Positions 27,523-37,822 of a DNA stretch of 64,000 nucleotides are shown here, in pieces. Each line of letters opens with the position of its first letter. Positions within the stretch are counted from its first letter, which is position 1. A model generated the notes under the pieces. That model was not told the DNA's origin and did no database searches. It saw only the letters and a program-made list of their open reading frames with translations. Origin of the DNA: Candidatus Latescibacterota bacterium (GTDB lineage Bacteria > Latescibacterota > UBA2968). The stretch lies in NCBI GenBank assembly GCA_022824945.1, contig JAJDYX010000057.1, positions 18,476 to 82,475 of the forward strand, written 5' to 3'. The translations under genes and the position numbers were made by a program.

Positions 27523-30500
27523 TTATCGATACACAATCAACTTATCTTTAACCCGCGCCTGCGATTCGCCATTTTCTGCTGTCAAGGTGTACAGGTACGT
27601 ATTGTTGCTCAGCATCTGGCCGTTGGCATCTCGTCCATCCCAAAAAACCTGGTTGTATCCCGCGCGTGCAAATGGCTCTTCAATTCTCTGAACGAGCCGT
27701 CCGGCAAGGGTGTAAATCCGCACGGTGACTTCTGAGGGACGCGATAAGATGAATGTAAAATGTCCTGTGTTGGATACGGGGTTGGGTGCGACCAGTGCGT
27801 TTTCTATCGCCAATATTGAAGAGACCTGAAACGATATTGCAATTTTTGCAGGGCCATTTCCCAGCCTGTCAGAGGCTTCGACATTGAGCGTATAACGACC
27901 ATCGTCAAGCGTGTTTGGGGTATAGACAAATGACAGTGTCATGGGGGTAACGGCGCGGTCTTTTATTTTTTCTGACTCATAATGCGTCTCTTGTGCCTCG
28001 TCTGTTCCCGAAAGCGATAGGCGAATGCTGGACAAATCAATACCCGCTGTATCGCGCATGGAAATTCTAAATGTGGGTTGGGAGGGTAGATAATCTTCTG
28101 GTCGCACTTCGCCGAGAGCATCCAGGGCCGCGATTTTGATTGTTGGCACATCGCGATCAGAACTGGGCGCAATCTGCACAGGCTCCGTAAGTGCAATCTC
28201 GCGGCCGGGAAAAATCGACTGTCCCTGAAAATTTTCCAAACGGGCTGTGACCATGTGTTGCCCGGCCCACTGCGCGGTTTGCCACACCAGGCGCAGGGGA
28301 ACGATTTGTCCGAGCGGGCTATTTTCGGGCACAGCCACGCGCCCTATCAGACGCCCCAGCGCGGGAGAGCCGCTATAAAAGGCGATAGATGCGCCCAGAG
28401 ACAGGTCTAATGGACCGCGGTTTTGTGTGTCGAGATGGAGGTACACGGGTTGCAATTCTGTTACTTCAAAGGGTTCTGCTCGCAAGTTGCTCAGGCCAAT
28501 ATCTGAGAGCGGCTGATATGTTGTGGTCCAGGTTTGCAGGCCGGGGGATGGATTTAGTCCCTCTCCGTACAATTTGATCTGAATTTTTAGTTTCGGGACG
28601 GCTATACCGTCCAAATTATGTGTTCCGGGTGATAAATTTTGCCATTGTGCCAATGGAGCAAAAGTATTGTTATCGATCTCGCCGAGTACATTCACTTCGG
28701 CTTTGCCCGTGCCCGATAAAGCCGTTGTTACTGTATGCCACGCACTCGCTGGTCCAATCGGTTCAGATGTTAAGGTGCCAAATTCGGGCAAGCGCTGCCC
28801 CGGATATCGATACACCATGCCTCCTTTCAATTGTCCCAACCACACCACGTTGTTCACCCAATCAAATTGTCCGCCCAGAATATCTGTTTGCGCTTGATCG
28901 CTTTCAAATTCTTCGACGAATGCCCCAGTGTGTGCATCTACCACGCGCACGCGGTGCGTCAATCCCGTGCCATATTCGATTAAGTAGATAAACCGCCCAT
29001 CGGCAATTGCACCATCTGTAACCAGATATCCAAATCCCGTTTCCGTTGGTTGTACAGTAAATTGTCGTACGATGCGCCAGGCATTGGCAGGGTCAAATAC
29101 GCGTATGGTCCACCCGCTGCGCCTTATGCCATTGACTCCTGCAGACACATTGTAGATAAACTCGCCATCAGAGGTAATCAATGCATGGTCATCAAAGGGC
29201 AATCCACGGCCCAAATCCAGCAAGCGGTCGGGTACTTCAACGGTATCGATTCTCCCAGTGACGGGCGAAATCCGCAATACAGAACGTGCGGTGCGGTGTT
29301 CGGAATAAATAAACCCATCGCTGTGAAATGTCGCAGAAATGCTCTGGATAGGTGTTTCGGTCACGATCCCGTAATTTTGACCTGCGACTGTGCCATTGAA
29401 TCCCGTGCCAATGCGTGCGAATAGATCGCTGCCGGGATAGAAGTCGGTTGGGGTATAGAATCGCTTTACATACAGGTATGTTCCGTCCGTACACAAAACG
29501 GCTGCACCCGCCACACCCTCACTGAGAAAAGAAGCCTCGGCATCATTGAATCGGATCGGCGGTGGAGACATGGTACGTCCCACGGTACCGTCATCAGATA
29601 GTACGACATCTTCGCCAGTGCCGCGCGATAATGCAATAGCACCGTCTTGCTGCCACACCACCTGCCGCTCGGGTACAGAGGGCGCCACCACAAAATGTCG
29701 CACATCGGACCAGGGGCCCGTCGTCTGTCCATCGGATAATCGGGCGCGCCAAAAATAAGCTCCCGCGTGCAAGTTCGTTGGTCGCCATAAAATGATGCCC
29801 TCGGCGGCGGCCACGCTGCCCGAGCGCATTGTCGCGGTGTCTTGAAAATCGCCAGATGCATTCAGCTCAAATTCACCTGTCAGGTGGAAATGTCCTTCTC
29901 CAGACCGCACACCCAATACCGTTTGTGCATTTGCTACGGTCTGGCTCGGCAATGGCAAGAATGGCACAGCCGATAACGCGCCTAAAACATCGATTTCTAC
30001 AGATGTCCGATTATTTGTTTCATCGCCTTCTACAATCGCATCGGGGGGGTCGGCTATGGCTTCTAATAGATGGCGTCCAGCGCGATCCTTGAGACGCCAG
30101 AGTACTGTCACACTGTCGCGTATTCCAAAAGGCGGCAAGGCCGACATAAATAGGGTATCGATCGCGGCGGAATCCAGGTTGTGATCAATCAGGATGATAT
30201 CCACGTTGCGATCGGGCAAAATACCCCAATTATCTATGCGTAGCGTTACCCGAACCGAGTCTCCTGTGGTCAGTTCGCCTTGTTGGTCCAACTGCAACGC
30301 CGCATCGCCAAGTACAAAATCCGGATTTTGCGGCACCGCGATTTTTTGTGCGGGATCGCCGATCAAATTCATTCCCACCAGTCCCAGTTCGCTCGAAGGG
30401 AGAACTTCGAGTTCAGTCTTTTTTCCCAGTACGAGACTTTGCCCGAAAGCCAGTACGCTATCTTCAAATATATGCCGGAATAGCGCGGTGTTGAGCTGGT

Positions 30501-33192
30501 TGTTAATGCGAATAAAAGAGAGAGAAGACGCGGATATGTATGCTATTGCGCCGCCATCGGGTTTGTTGGTCATATCTTCGGCCAAACTTGTGATGCGCGG
30601 ATCCCAGTATAATCCATTGAGGCACGACATCCCGATAAACAGGGGCAGGCGTTCAGCATTTTGAATTTGGCTCAGGTAATTGAAGTCCCCTTGCTGAAAT
30701 GTTCCGGCAAAATATTTGGACATTGATGAAGCGCTGCCGTGGCCCATAAAATTTACAATCAGACGCCCCTCATTGATCTGCCGAATAACTTCGCGGGATG
30801 AGGCATTGGGTTCGGGCGGTGTATCTGCATCGTGATATACCTTGAAATTCTCCAGCCCGATAGCGTGCGTAATTGCTGCCAGTGTATCGCTTGGCGCAAT
30901 AAATTTGGATGGGTCCTGTGCGTCCCAATTTGCCATTAGCAGGATGCGGTTGTGCCATTGTGCTGGCGGTGTTTCGTCATAAGCGATCACTTTTTGCACA
31001 ACTGTATTGGCCTGCGATGTGCGGCGTACGGAAAACCGTCCCACAAATACATCCATAAACAAATCATCATCCACCCGCCCAAAAAACTCATCGGTAAAGG
31101 CCAGACCGCGGTTGGGAGATTGAAAGGGCATGCCCGGTACGAGGTTGTGACGCGCGATCCGATTTTCTCCAAATATATTGCGATAATCAAAGCTGAATTC
31201 CCCGAATAACAATACGTGTACGGGGCGTTGTGCCCAGGTGTGAAATCCGTATTGTACAAAATGGCGAATGGCCTCGGCATCGACTTGTCCAAAAGAAAAT
31301 TCGTCATATACATCGGCTACATTAACTACCAGTGTCGATAACCCTTGCTCCTGCCGATGTGCGGCCAAACGCTCGGCAGCATCCATAAAATCCGCACCCG
31401 CAATAATCACGTACTTTGCGCCAGAGTATCCGCGCAAATCATAAGGGATATCGCGTTCTGCGCGTTCGGGTGTTTTTATCGCTGTTTCATCCACCGCGAC
31501 AAAATCACCGCCTTCAGTAATCTCAAACCGAATTCCCTCGCCATCTCGCACCGTGCCGATGATCTTGTTCTTGTCCAAATTCAAGACTATAGCCCGTTCG
31601 TGTTCAAGATTGGGAATTGAGATCGCGCGGGGTGAAAGCACAATGCCCGGATTAAAACGCAGCATGCCATCTATGGCCTCAAAGCGTCGCGGATAGGTAA
31701 TCTCCACCCAGTTGAAATACACGTGATCGACATAGGGCGGCTCGAATGGAAACGAGGGGTCGCCGGGTGTTCGCAATATCACGTACGTCGTATCCGACAA
31801 TGCCGATACGGGTACTGTGCCCGTTGCGATATGGGCGTCCTGTCCATCCCAGCGCGCTTCTGCGATGATCGGGCCATCCTGAATTTGTATCACTGCGTAG
31901 TGATCGGGGTTTATGTTATGGTTCAAGGTCAAGGAATGCATGCCCAGACGAATTTGTGCATTGCTACTTGCTTCATGTGCCAGCCCCGGCAAAGACACGG
32001 GCATTACGACGTCTGTAGGCATATCGCCCGGGCGCGACGGAGATGCGGTGCGTCGCCAGAACCAGTGATCGCGGTTGGCATTTCGCGCATGTCCCAGGGC
32101 TTCATAGATCGAATCGATTTCAACGTGTTTGCGCGACCTGAAATGTGTCAAAACTTCATTAGTAGATGTGTCCTCAGCCCGTGTATATCGCGTGCCAGCT
32201 TCTCGACCTATACGCAGGAAATAGACGCGCTCTGTGCCGTAATCGCTTTCAAAATCTCGATCTGGTGCACGCCGAAATGCGCCCCAAAACAGCACCCCAT
32301 CGCCCGCATCTAATACGCCGTCTCCACCATCTTCAATAAGTAGCGGAATTTCTTCTCCGTCTAAAAATACCTGTAATTGATCCAAATCTCCCGGTGCCAA
32401 CACAATGCCGGATTCGGAAAACCAGCGCGCATCTAATTGGTAGAGACCATCTTCAAAAATTCTGATCTTGTAATACGTGGCTGTGGGATCGTACCAATCC
32501 TGGACGCGCTTTGTCGCGCGAATGCGTCGCCCGCGCCAAAAGCGCGCCTGTTCGGGGTTGAGCAATCCCTTTTGATAGATGGGCTCAAAATCGTCAGTGT
32601 CTCTCAAAAGCCGAATAGGAGGGCGCGTTGTACCTGCGATAAATAACACGCGTACGCGCAACTGTCGCGCAATCCGAAGTCTGCGCTGGACGGGGTCGTA
32701 CTGCACTGGACGCAATGACAGAATCGCGATTTGTTGATCGCGCAAGATGCCTGTGTGCGCGATAATGGCTTCTGCACCGGGATAAAATCCCGGTGTGTCG
32801 TAAATTGTCTCGTCCTTCTGATAAATCGATCTCAAAAATGGATGTTGCTCAGATCCCAACAACCGCGACTGTGGCACTGGCATTAGATCCATGCCTTCGA
32901 TTTCCTCATAGTTTGTATCGAGCACTTGAACGACTGCACGCGAACCATAAGGCATGCCCAGTGTTGCACCGCGCACGGGTACAGCAGGTGCTCCCGGCTG
33001 GTGCAACCACATCCATCCCGGTATGTCTATGCGATCATAAGGAGATTCTGAGGTGACAGATAGATCGGATATATCTACTAAAATTTCCACCCAGTTTTCA
33101 CCCGTTGCCACCACGCGCACGTTTCCCGCGTGTGCGATGTTCGTCGCGATTAGTAAAATGATTGCGGAAATCAAATGCGAGAAAGTTTTCAT
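27523..33192 (-). CDS. Giant C25 (gingipain/PorU-fold) cysteine peptidase with FlgD-type C-terminus
   Basis: 1889-residue exported protein. ATG 33192 gives a signal peptide (MKTFSHLISAIILLIATNIAHA); an in-frame upstream Met at 33231 is less likely. An N-terminal propeptide-like region is followed from about residue 600 by the C25 peptidase domain. The catalytic His is in NFMGHGSAS (near 817) and the Cys in IGMSCLNG (near 855), a spacing like gingipains and PorU. Then come a CARDB-like domain (about 955-1060), an apparent beta-propeller or repeat region (about 1150-1500), Ig-like modules and a FlgD-Ig/type IX C-terminal module (APNPVSNTGHFTF, SNNTYLYTL) in the last 95 residues. PorU cleaves sorting signals in type IX secretion; this protein is much longer, so it may be a cargo protease instead. 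Confidence 0.8.
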   Translation of the reverse strand: MKTFSHLISAIILLIATNIAHAGNVRVVATGENWVEILVDISDLSVTSESPYDRIDIPGWMWLHQPGAPAVPVRGATLGMPYGSRAVVQVLDTNYEEIEGMDLMPVPQSRLLGSEQHPFLRSIYQKDETIYDTPGFYPGAEAIIAHTGILRDQQIAILSLRPVQYDPVQRRLRIARQLRVRVLFIAGTTRPPIRLLRDTDDFEPIYQKGLLNPEQARFWRGRRIRATKRVQDWYDPTATYYKIRIFEDGLYQLDARWFSESGIVLAPGDLDQLQVFLDGEEIPLLIEDGGDGVLDAGDGVLFWGAFRRAPDRDFESDYGTERVYFLRIGREAGTRYTRAEDTSTNEVLTHFRSRKHVEIDSIYEALGHARNANRDHWFWRRTASPSRPGDMPTDVVMPVSLPGLAHEASSNAQIRLGMHSLTLNHNINPDHYAVIQIQDGPIIAEARWDGQDAHIATGTVPVSALSDTTYVILRTPGDPSFPFEPPYVDHVYFNWVEITYPRRFEAIDGMLRFNPGIVLSPRAISIPNLEHERAIVLNLDKNKIIGTVRDGEGIRFEITEGGDFVAVDETAIKTPERAERDIPYDLRGYSGAKYVIIAGADFMDAAERLAAHRQEQGLSTLVVNVADVYDEFSFGQVDAEAIRHFVQYGFHTWAQRPVHVLLFGEFSFDYRNIFGENRIARHNLVPGMPFQSPNRGLAFTDEFFGRVDDDLFMDVFVGRFSVRRTSQANTVVQKVIAYDETPPAQWHNRILLMANWDAQDPSKFIAPSDTLAAITHAIGLENFKVYHDADTPPEPNASSREVIRQINEGRLIVNFMGHGSASSMSKYFAGTFQQGDFNYLSQIQNAERLPLFIGMSCLNGLYWDPRITSLAEDMTNKPDGGAIAYISASSLSFIRINNQLNTALFRHIFEDSVLAFGQSLVLGKKTELEVLPSSELGLVGMNLIGDPAQKIAVPQNPDFVLGDAALQLDQQGELTTGDSVRVTLRIDNWGILPDRNVDIILIDHNLDSAAIDTLFMSALPPFGIRDSVTVLWRLKDRAGRHLLEAIADPPDAIVEGDETNNRTSVEIDVLGALSAVPFLPLPSQTVANAQTVLGVRSGEGHFHLTGEFELNASGDFQDTATMRSGSVAAAEGIILWRPTNLHAGAYFWRARLSDGQTTGPWSDVRHFVVAPSVPERQVVWQQDGAIALSRGTGEDVVLSDDGTVGRTMSPPPIRFNDAEASFLSEGVAGAAVLCTDGTYLYVKRFYTPTDFYPGSDLFARIGTGFNGTVAGQNYGIVTETPIQSISATFHSDGFIYSEHRTARSVLRISPVTGRIDTVEVPDRLLDLGRGLPFDDHALITSDGEFIYNVSAGVNGIRRSGWTIRVFDPANAWRIVRQFTVQPTETGFGYLVTDGAIADGRFIYLIEYGTGLTHRVRVVDAHTGAFVEEFESDQAQTDILGGQFDWVNNVVWLGQLKGGMVYRYPGQRLPEFGTLTSEPIGPASAWHTVTTALSGTGKAEVNVLGEIDNNTFAPLAQWQNLSPGTHNLDGIAVPKLKIQIKLYGEGLNPSPGLQTWTTTYQPLSDIGLSNLRAEPFEVTELQPVYLHLDTQNRGPLDLSLGASIAFYSGSPALGRLIGRVAVPENSPLGQIVPLRLVWQTAQWAGQHMVTARLENFQGQSIFPGREIALTEPVQIAPSSDRDVPTIKIAALDALGEVRPEDYLPSQPTFRISMRDTAGIDLSSIRLSLSGTDEAQETHYESEKIKDRAVTPMTLSFVYTPNTLDDGRYTLNVEASDRLGNGPAKIAISFQVSSILAIENALVAPNPVSNTGHFTFILSRPSEVTVRIYTLAGRLVQRIEEPFARAGYNQVFWDGRDANGQMLSNNTYLYTLTAENGESQARVKDKLIVYR

Positions 33193-33205
33193 GAGCGCGC
33201 CTTTT

Positions 33206-34744
33206 TTAGGGCCACAATTTTTCAAATTCACCCTTGTTATAAATTACCACGCGATCCCCCGGTTGCATATTCAGCGCGACCGAGAGAGAATCGGTTGCGT
33301 GTACCGTTACACGGCCCCACATCTGGTCAATGGCGAAAGGCGGTGTTTGTCCCCGTCCTTTGCCATGAAACGAAAAGAAGCCGCCTTTTTCGATTGCCAG
33401 ATCAAACCCCGTATTTGTTCTGTGAATGCGATACGCAAAATCACCTGTCAGCCAGACGTGATTCACCATTGCAATTTCGGCTTGTAACGGTTGGGGTGAG
33501 CGCATGGCAAGTGCATTTGGGAGTGCATAAGCAAATAGCGGTTTGCCGCTGAATGCACCAGAGGGTGTCCACGCCGAGGGCACGTTGCAGACGAATAACG
33601 TACCAGTGGTTGCCCGCGCGTGGGGCATCAGATTGGCAATCGCATTTTCGCTCATTTGCGAAGCTTCGCGCCATAGAAAGCCCTCGCGTCCTATCGCTAT
33701 TCCGTAATATAGAATTAGAACGCCAAAGAGATAATAGAGAATGGGTCGTTTTTTTGTTAGCCAGATCGTAGAGATCCCCAGACAAAAGAAGGCGGAGGGC
33801 AAATACAAATACCAGTTGTGCAAATGTCCCAATGCCGGGGCGAGGCTCACGCCGAGGAGGAAGATCAGGAGCAAGGCAAATGGGCGACAAAACCCTGCGT
33901 CTTTGCGCAGGATGCCGCGACCATGTTGATAAATAAAAATTCCAGCACTTCCGATCACCAATGCAATGCCCAGCCACCAGATATCACTCATCCCAAATTT
34001 TGCCACAGCTTTCACGCCGTCGCGTGCCCAATCTATAATTGATGCGCGGGGTGTCCCCCCCAATACGCTGCCCAGCACGAGCCATCGGACGCCAAAATAC
34101 GCGAGCAATACGATACAGGCAACAGCCAATCCGAGCCGCGCCTGTGCTGTTTTCCACGCTTTGCGATACGCGACCAGTGCCGCGAGTGCGATAGGCAGGG
34201 AGATGGCCATTTCTTTGGACAAAAAAGCGAGTGCACTACAAGCAGCAAGTCCCAATAACGCGCCGGTAGAACCGCTCTGCATGTATTTCCAAAATAAAAT
34301 CAGTGCGCTTAGATAAAACAATGCACACAAGAGATCTGTGCGTCCGACGATCCAGAAAACAGAATCGGTGTGAATGGGCAGCACAAAAAACAAAAGCGCG
34401 GCGCCCCAGGCCACTGCGGAGTCTATGGAGAGGCATCGCGCAAAGAAAAAAACGAGATACGCGCATCCCGCGTGAATCAAAATATTGTGGATGTGATAAA
34501 TAGCGGGCGCGTAACCGCCGATTAAATAGTCCAGATAAAACGATAAAACGACCGCTGGACGATAATATCCCCCTTGCCCAATCAGGCCCTCCCATCCCGT
34601 TGTCAAAGCAGAGATTGCGCCTTTGGACGCCAACTTGAGATGGCCCCAATCATCATCTAATAATGAGATACCCGAAGCGATCCACGCCAGTATTGCGAAT
34701 GCCACGACGGCGCATAGTATCAAAAGTGTGAGACCTTTTGACAT
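33206..34744 (-). CDS. GT-C-fold membrane glycosyltransferase (PMT/TMTC-like)
   Basis: 512-residue polytopic membrane protein with about 12 transmembrane segments. The first periplasmic loop has DDDW (D30-D32), the acidic pair used by GT-C enzymes, followed by YYRPAVVLSFYLDYLIGG and YHIHNILIHAG, a pattern shared with bacterial TMTC/O-mannosyltransferase-like proteins. They transfer sugars from polyprenyl carriers to protein or glycan. ATG 34744 is 8 bp after the methyltransferase stop, with AGGGTAA upstream. The C-terminal domain of about 150 residues is soluble. Fits the surrounding glycan cluster. Confidence 0.7.
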   Translation of the reverse strand: MSKGLTLLILCAVVAFAILAWIASGISLLDDDWGHLKLASKGAISALTTGWEGLIGQGGYYRPAVVLSFYLDYLIGGYAPAIYHIHNILIHAGCAYLVFFFARCLSIDSAVAWGAALLFFVLPIHTDSVFWIVGRTDLLCALFYLSALILFWKYMQSGSTGALLGLAACSALAFLSKEMAISLPIALAALVAYRKAWKTAQARLGLAVACIVLLAYFGVRWLVLGSVLGGTPRASIIDWARDGVKAVAKFGMSDIWWLGIALVIGSAGIFIYQHGRGILRKDAGFCRPFALLLIFLLGVSLAPALGHLHNWYLYLPSAFFCLGISTIWLTKKRPILYYLFGVLILYYGIAIGREGFLWREASQMSENAIANLMPHARATTGTLFVCNVPSAWTPSGAFSGKPLFAYALPNALAMRSPQPLQAEIAMVNHVWLTGDFAYRIHRTNTGFDLAIEKGGFFSFHGKGRGQTPPFAIDQMWGRVTVHATDSLSVALNMQPGDRVVIYNKGEFEKLWP

Positions 34745-34752
34745 AAAAAAAA

Positions 34753-35448
34753 TTACCCTGTGCTCTGCATTTGGACGACCACATACCAATCGCGTCCAAA
34801 ATCGCGAATTTCGTAGCATTCAGCAAAGCCGCTTGCAATTAATGCGTCTTCAACATCGCGTTTGGTGTATAACCATAGCGGACATCTTCGCAAGCGGTAT
34901 CGGATACGCCGCTGCCAGGCCAAAAAACCGCCCGATTTTGGAAAGCTCGCGTAAAACTCGCCCGTTACTTCTGTTGCTAATTTTTTTAAAATTGGTACGG
35001 GATCTTCAATATAATCAAAAAATCCCATCAAACACGCCGCGTCAAATACGCGATCAAAACGGACAGATAGATAATCGCCCAGAACGAGGTCTGCGGTCAC
35101 ATTGAGTGCGTCGATATTGTCCTGTGCGATCTTTAGCATTTCTTCGGCAATATCTACTCCTATGACTTCTTTTTTTTGAAGTGCAAACGCAGCCGTGTAT
35201 CGCCCCGGGCCACACCCGATGTCTAATACAGAATGAATCGCCTGTTTTTCCGTTTGCCGAAGTGTTTCCTCAAAACGCCGCACCATCACCTGCCGAAATG
35301 TGCGATCTACCCATCTGCCGAGCGCGCTTCGATGTCCTGTATGCCCGTAGATCGCATCAAAATTTGCGGCATAAATATCAAAAAACTGCGCGACAGCCCG
35401 CGTTGATGGACTGCTGACGCAGTCGTATCCCATTTTGCGCGGTTTCAT
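34753..35448 (-). CDS. Class I SAM-dependent methyltransferase
   Basis: 231 residues from ATG 35448, which overlaps the upstream glycosyltransferase stop as ATGA. The SAM motif VLDIGCGPGRYTAAF and the acidic GVDIAEEML follow the Rossmann pattern. The C-terminal part is basic (RRIRYRLRRCPLWLY). Likely methylates a sugar, lipid-linked intermediate or other small metabolite of the cluster; substrate unknown. Confidence 0.82.
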   Translation of the reverse strand: MKPRKMGYDCVSSPSTRAVAQFFDIYAANFDAIYGHTGHRSALGRWVDRTFRQVMVRRFEETLRQTEKQAIHSVLDIGCGPGRYTAAFALQKKEVIGVDIAEEMLKIAQDNIDALNVTADLVLGDYLSVRFDRVFDAACLMGFFDYIEDPVPILKKLATEVTGEFYASFPKSGGFLAWQRRIRYRLRRCPLWLYTKRDVEDALIASGFAECYEIRDFGRDWYVVVQMQSTG

Positions 35449-36593
35449 CTTTTGAGCCTTTGTCGATAAATTGCATCCAATTTTTGCACCATAACGCGGT
35501 GATCCCATCGCGCAATCGCGTGCTGGTATGCGCGTTCTCCATAAGTGTGACACATCTGAGAATCTCCGATCAATTTTTCCAAATACGTCACCATCGCTTT
35601 GATATCGCCTTGTGGTACGACAAAACCCGAGTGCCCATGTGTTACAATCTCTCGTATGCCTTCGACTTCGAACGATACTGTGGGCACCCGCGAGAGGGAT
35701 GCTTCTACAGCAACGCCGGACAAGCCCTCGCGCAAAGAGGATAGGACATGCACAGAGGCAATCGCATACGCAGGTGTAATATCCTGGAAAAATCCCGCGA
35801 AAATAACCCGATCCGCAATGCCTAATTCGGCGCAAAGCCGCTCACACGCTACGCGTTCGGGTCCTTCCCCTACCAATAATAATCTGGCTCCGGGACATTG
35901 CAATCGGGCAAATGCCTCAATCGTATAATGTTGTGCCTTGGCGGGTGAAAAACGGCCAATATTGACCAGGACGGGCGCGTTGTCGGGAATGCCTATGTCG
36001 CGCCGAAATGCGGTTTTTTTTACGTTGTTCAGACGCTGTTCAAACTCTGTCACGTCGATGCCGCTGTAAACGATCTGATGGGGAATGTAGCGGCCGATAT
36101 TTTCCCGATGATAGTGCCGAATTGTGTCTCGACCAACGGATATGATTAAATCGCAAGCCCATATCGTCATTTTTTCGAGTGCGATGTAGAATTGTCGTTT
36201 GATGCAACTACCCGGATCGTTAAAAACAACACCGTGAAGTCCATAGATGATATGCTTGCAGCCGACCAATCGCGCGGCGAGGCGTCCGAGCAAACTCGCT
36301 TTGCTTTCATGGGTGTGAACCAGATCAAATCGTTCGCGACGCATCAATCGCATGAACCACAGCAGTGCCCGAAAATCACGCCAGGGTCTGATTTCCCGGT
36401 CTAAATATGGGCATATATGTGCAACTACTCCGTGTAGTTTTAACAGATCGTCCCGCTCGATTTGCCGTCCAACGGCGAGGTGAATCTCGTAATCCTTTCG
36501 CATGCCTTTCATTGAAAGATACACATTTCGGTCTGCGCCGCCACCGGGTGCAAGCCAGGTCATGGTATGGAGTATTTTTGGACGCCGATTCAT
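35445..36593 (-). CDS. Family 4 glycosyltransferase
   Basis: 382-residue GT-B enzyme using a nucleotide sugar. Donor-side features are LVNIGRFSPAKAQHYTIEAF, LLLVGEGPER and the EX7E region REGLSGVAVEA, all typical of GT4. Acceptor side begins with LHTMTWLAPGGGADRNVY. Its stop overlaps the methyltransferase start. A hairpin with a T-rich tail lies between this gene and the upstream epimerase gene, so expression may step down here. Role: addition of one sugar to a surface glycan. Confidence 0.88.
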   Translation of the reverse strand: MNRRPKILHTMTWLAPGGGADRNVYLSMKGMRKDYEIHLAVGRQIERDDLLKLHGVVAHICPYLDREIRPWRDFRALLWFMRLMRRERFDLVHTHESKASLLGRLAARLVGCKHIIYGLHGVVFNDPGSCIKRQFYIALEKMTIWACDLIISVGRDTIRHYHRENIGRYIPHQIVYSGIDVTEFEQRLNNVKKTAFRRDIGIPDNAPVLVNIGRFSPAKAQHYTIEAFARLQCPGARLLLVGEGPERVACERLCAELGIADRVIFAGFFQDITPAYAIASVHVLSSLREGLSGVAVEASLSRVPTVSFEVEGIREIVTHGHSGFVVPQGDIKAMVTYLEKLIGDSQMCHTYGERAYQHAIARWDHRVMVQKLDAIYRQRLKR

Positions 36594-36603
36594 AATAAAA
36601 ATT

Positions 36604-36638
36604 GGCGTTTACACCTCCCAATGGGCAATGCAAACGCC
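36604..36638 (-). terminator. Weak terminator or attenuator hairpin before the GT4 gene
   Basis: On the minus strand a 10-bp stem (36638-36629 with 36613-36604, one wobble) is followed by AATTTTTATT and then the GT4 ATG. It could partially stop transcription coming from the epimerase gene. Confidence 0.45.
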
Positions 36639-36666
36639 GTTTATAAATAAGAAAATAAAGCGGGCA

Positions 36667-37641
36667 TTACGATTCGTAGTATTCAATAATGCGCCGCAAT
36701 GTGGTATCCAAACTGATTTTGGGATTATAACCCGTTAATTTTTTGATCTTGGTCAAATCGGGAACGCGATAATTGAGATCTTCGTACGAACCCTTTGCAA
36801 ATGCCTTATCATAAGGCACAAATTCAATGGGTGAATCGCTTTCCGTCAGCACTTTGATTTTTTCAGCGAGGCCCTTGATACAAATCTCATTGGTCTCGTG
36901 ATTGCCGCCCAAATTGAAAATTTCGCCCGGCGTTTGGTCGTTTTCCATCAATGCCGTCAATCCATCTAAAGCATCTTCTATATCGGTAAAACACCGCCGT
37001 TGTTCGCCATCGTTATATACAGTAATGGGATGTCCCAACAATGCCTGCTTGATAAATCGGGGTACTACCATGCCGTATTCTGGGCTTTGTCGGGGGCCAA
37101 TCACATTGAAAAAACGCACCATGATTACGGGCAATTTTTTCTCTCGCCAATAAGCTAATCCCAGCATTTCACCAACGGCTTTAGAGGTTGAATAATTCCA
37201 TCGTGCAACGGTTGTTGGTCCCAACAAGCGATCATCGTCTTCACTAAATGTGGCTTTGCCGTTTTTCTTTCCCGCAACCTCTGAGGTCGATGCCAAAAGT
37301 ACCCGTTTTTTTCTTTTGTTTGCCAATTCCAACAGGAGTTCAGTGCCTCGAATATTCGTGGTTAAAGACTGCAATGGGTGGTTGATAACGTAATTCACAC
37401 CCACAGCCGCCGCGAGATGATAAATGACATCGCTCCACTCAACTAAGGGTCTGAGTGTCTCTGGATCGAGCACTGTACCAACTTTCATTTGAAACCGAGG
37501 ATTTCCTTCGAGGTGCCGTACATTGTCCAGATCTCCAGTTGAAAGATCGTCTAAAACGTAAACTTCGTGGTCTTGTTTCAAGAGTCGTTCGGCCAGATGT
37601 GAGCCAATAAAACCCGCACCGCCCGTAACCAAAAACCTCAT
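36667..37641 (-). CDS. NAD-dependent epimerase/dehydratase (nucleotide-sugar SDR)
   Basis: 324-residue extended SDR. ATG 37641 with AAGGAA upstream. Coenzyme motif GGAGFIGSHL near residues 7-16, catalytic YSTSK near 149, and substrate segment VIGPRQSPEYGMVVPRFI. The sequence is closest in character to UDP-glucuronate/UDP-glucose 4-epimerases and UDP-xylose synthases. It supplies an activated sugar to the adjacent transferases. The 181-bp gap upstream (37642-37822) probably includes a promoter, but I could not assign one. Confidence 0.85.
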   Translation of the reverse strand: MRFLVTGGAGFIGSHLAERLLKQDHEVYVLDDLSTGDLDNVRHLEGNPRFQMKVGTVLDPETLRPLVEWSDVIYHLAAAVGVNYVINHPLQSLTTNIRGTELLLELANKRKKRVLLASTSEVAGKKNGKATFSEDDDRLLGPTTVARWNYSTSKAVGEMLGLAYWREKKLPVIMVRFFNVIGPRQSPEYGMVVPRFIKQALLGHPITVYNDGEQRRCFTDIEDALDGLTALMENDQTPGEIFNLGGNHETNEICIKGLAEKIKVLTESDSPIEFVPYDKAFAKGSYEDLNYRVPDLTKIKKLTGYNPKISLDTTLRRIIEYYES

Positions 37642-37822
37642 GTATTCATTCCTTTCCCATTGCCGAGCAGGGCATATCTTCCGACAAATACAATCCCCAC
37701 TCTTTATACATCCCAGGACACAGTACCCCACCCTAAAACATCTAAATATAAGGTCTCGAATGCTTAAAGGCAATTAGAAACCTAAAGCGAAACACGCCGT
37801 CTGCAGATAGGTTCCGATGGCC

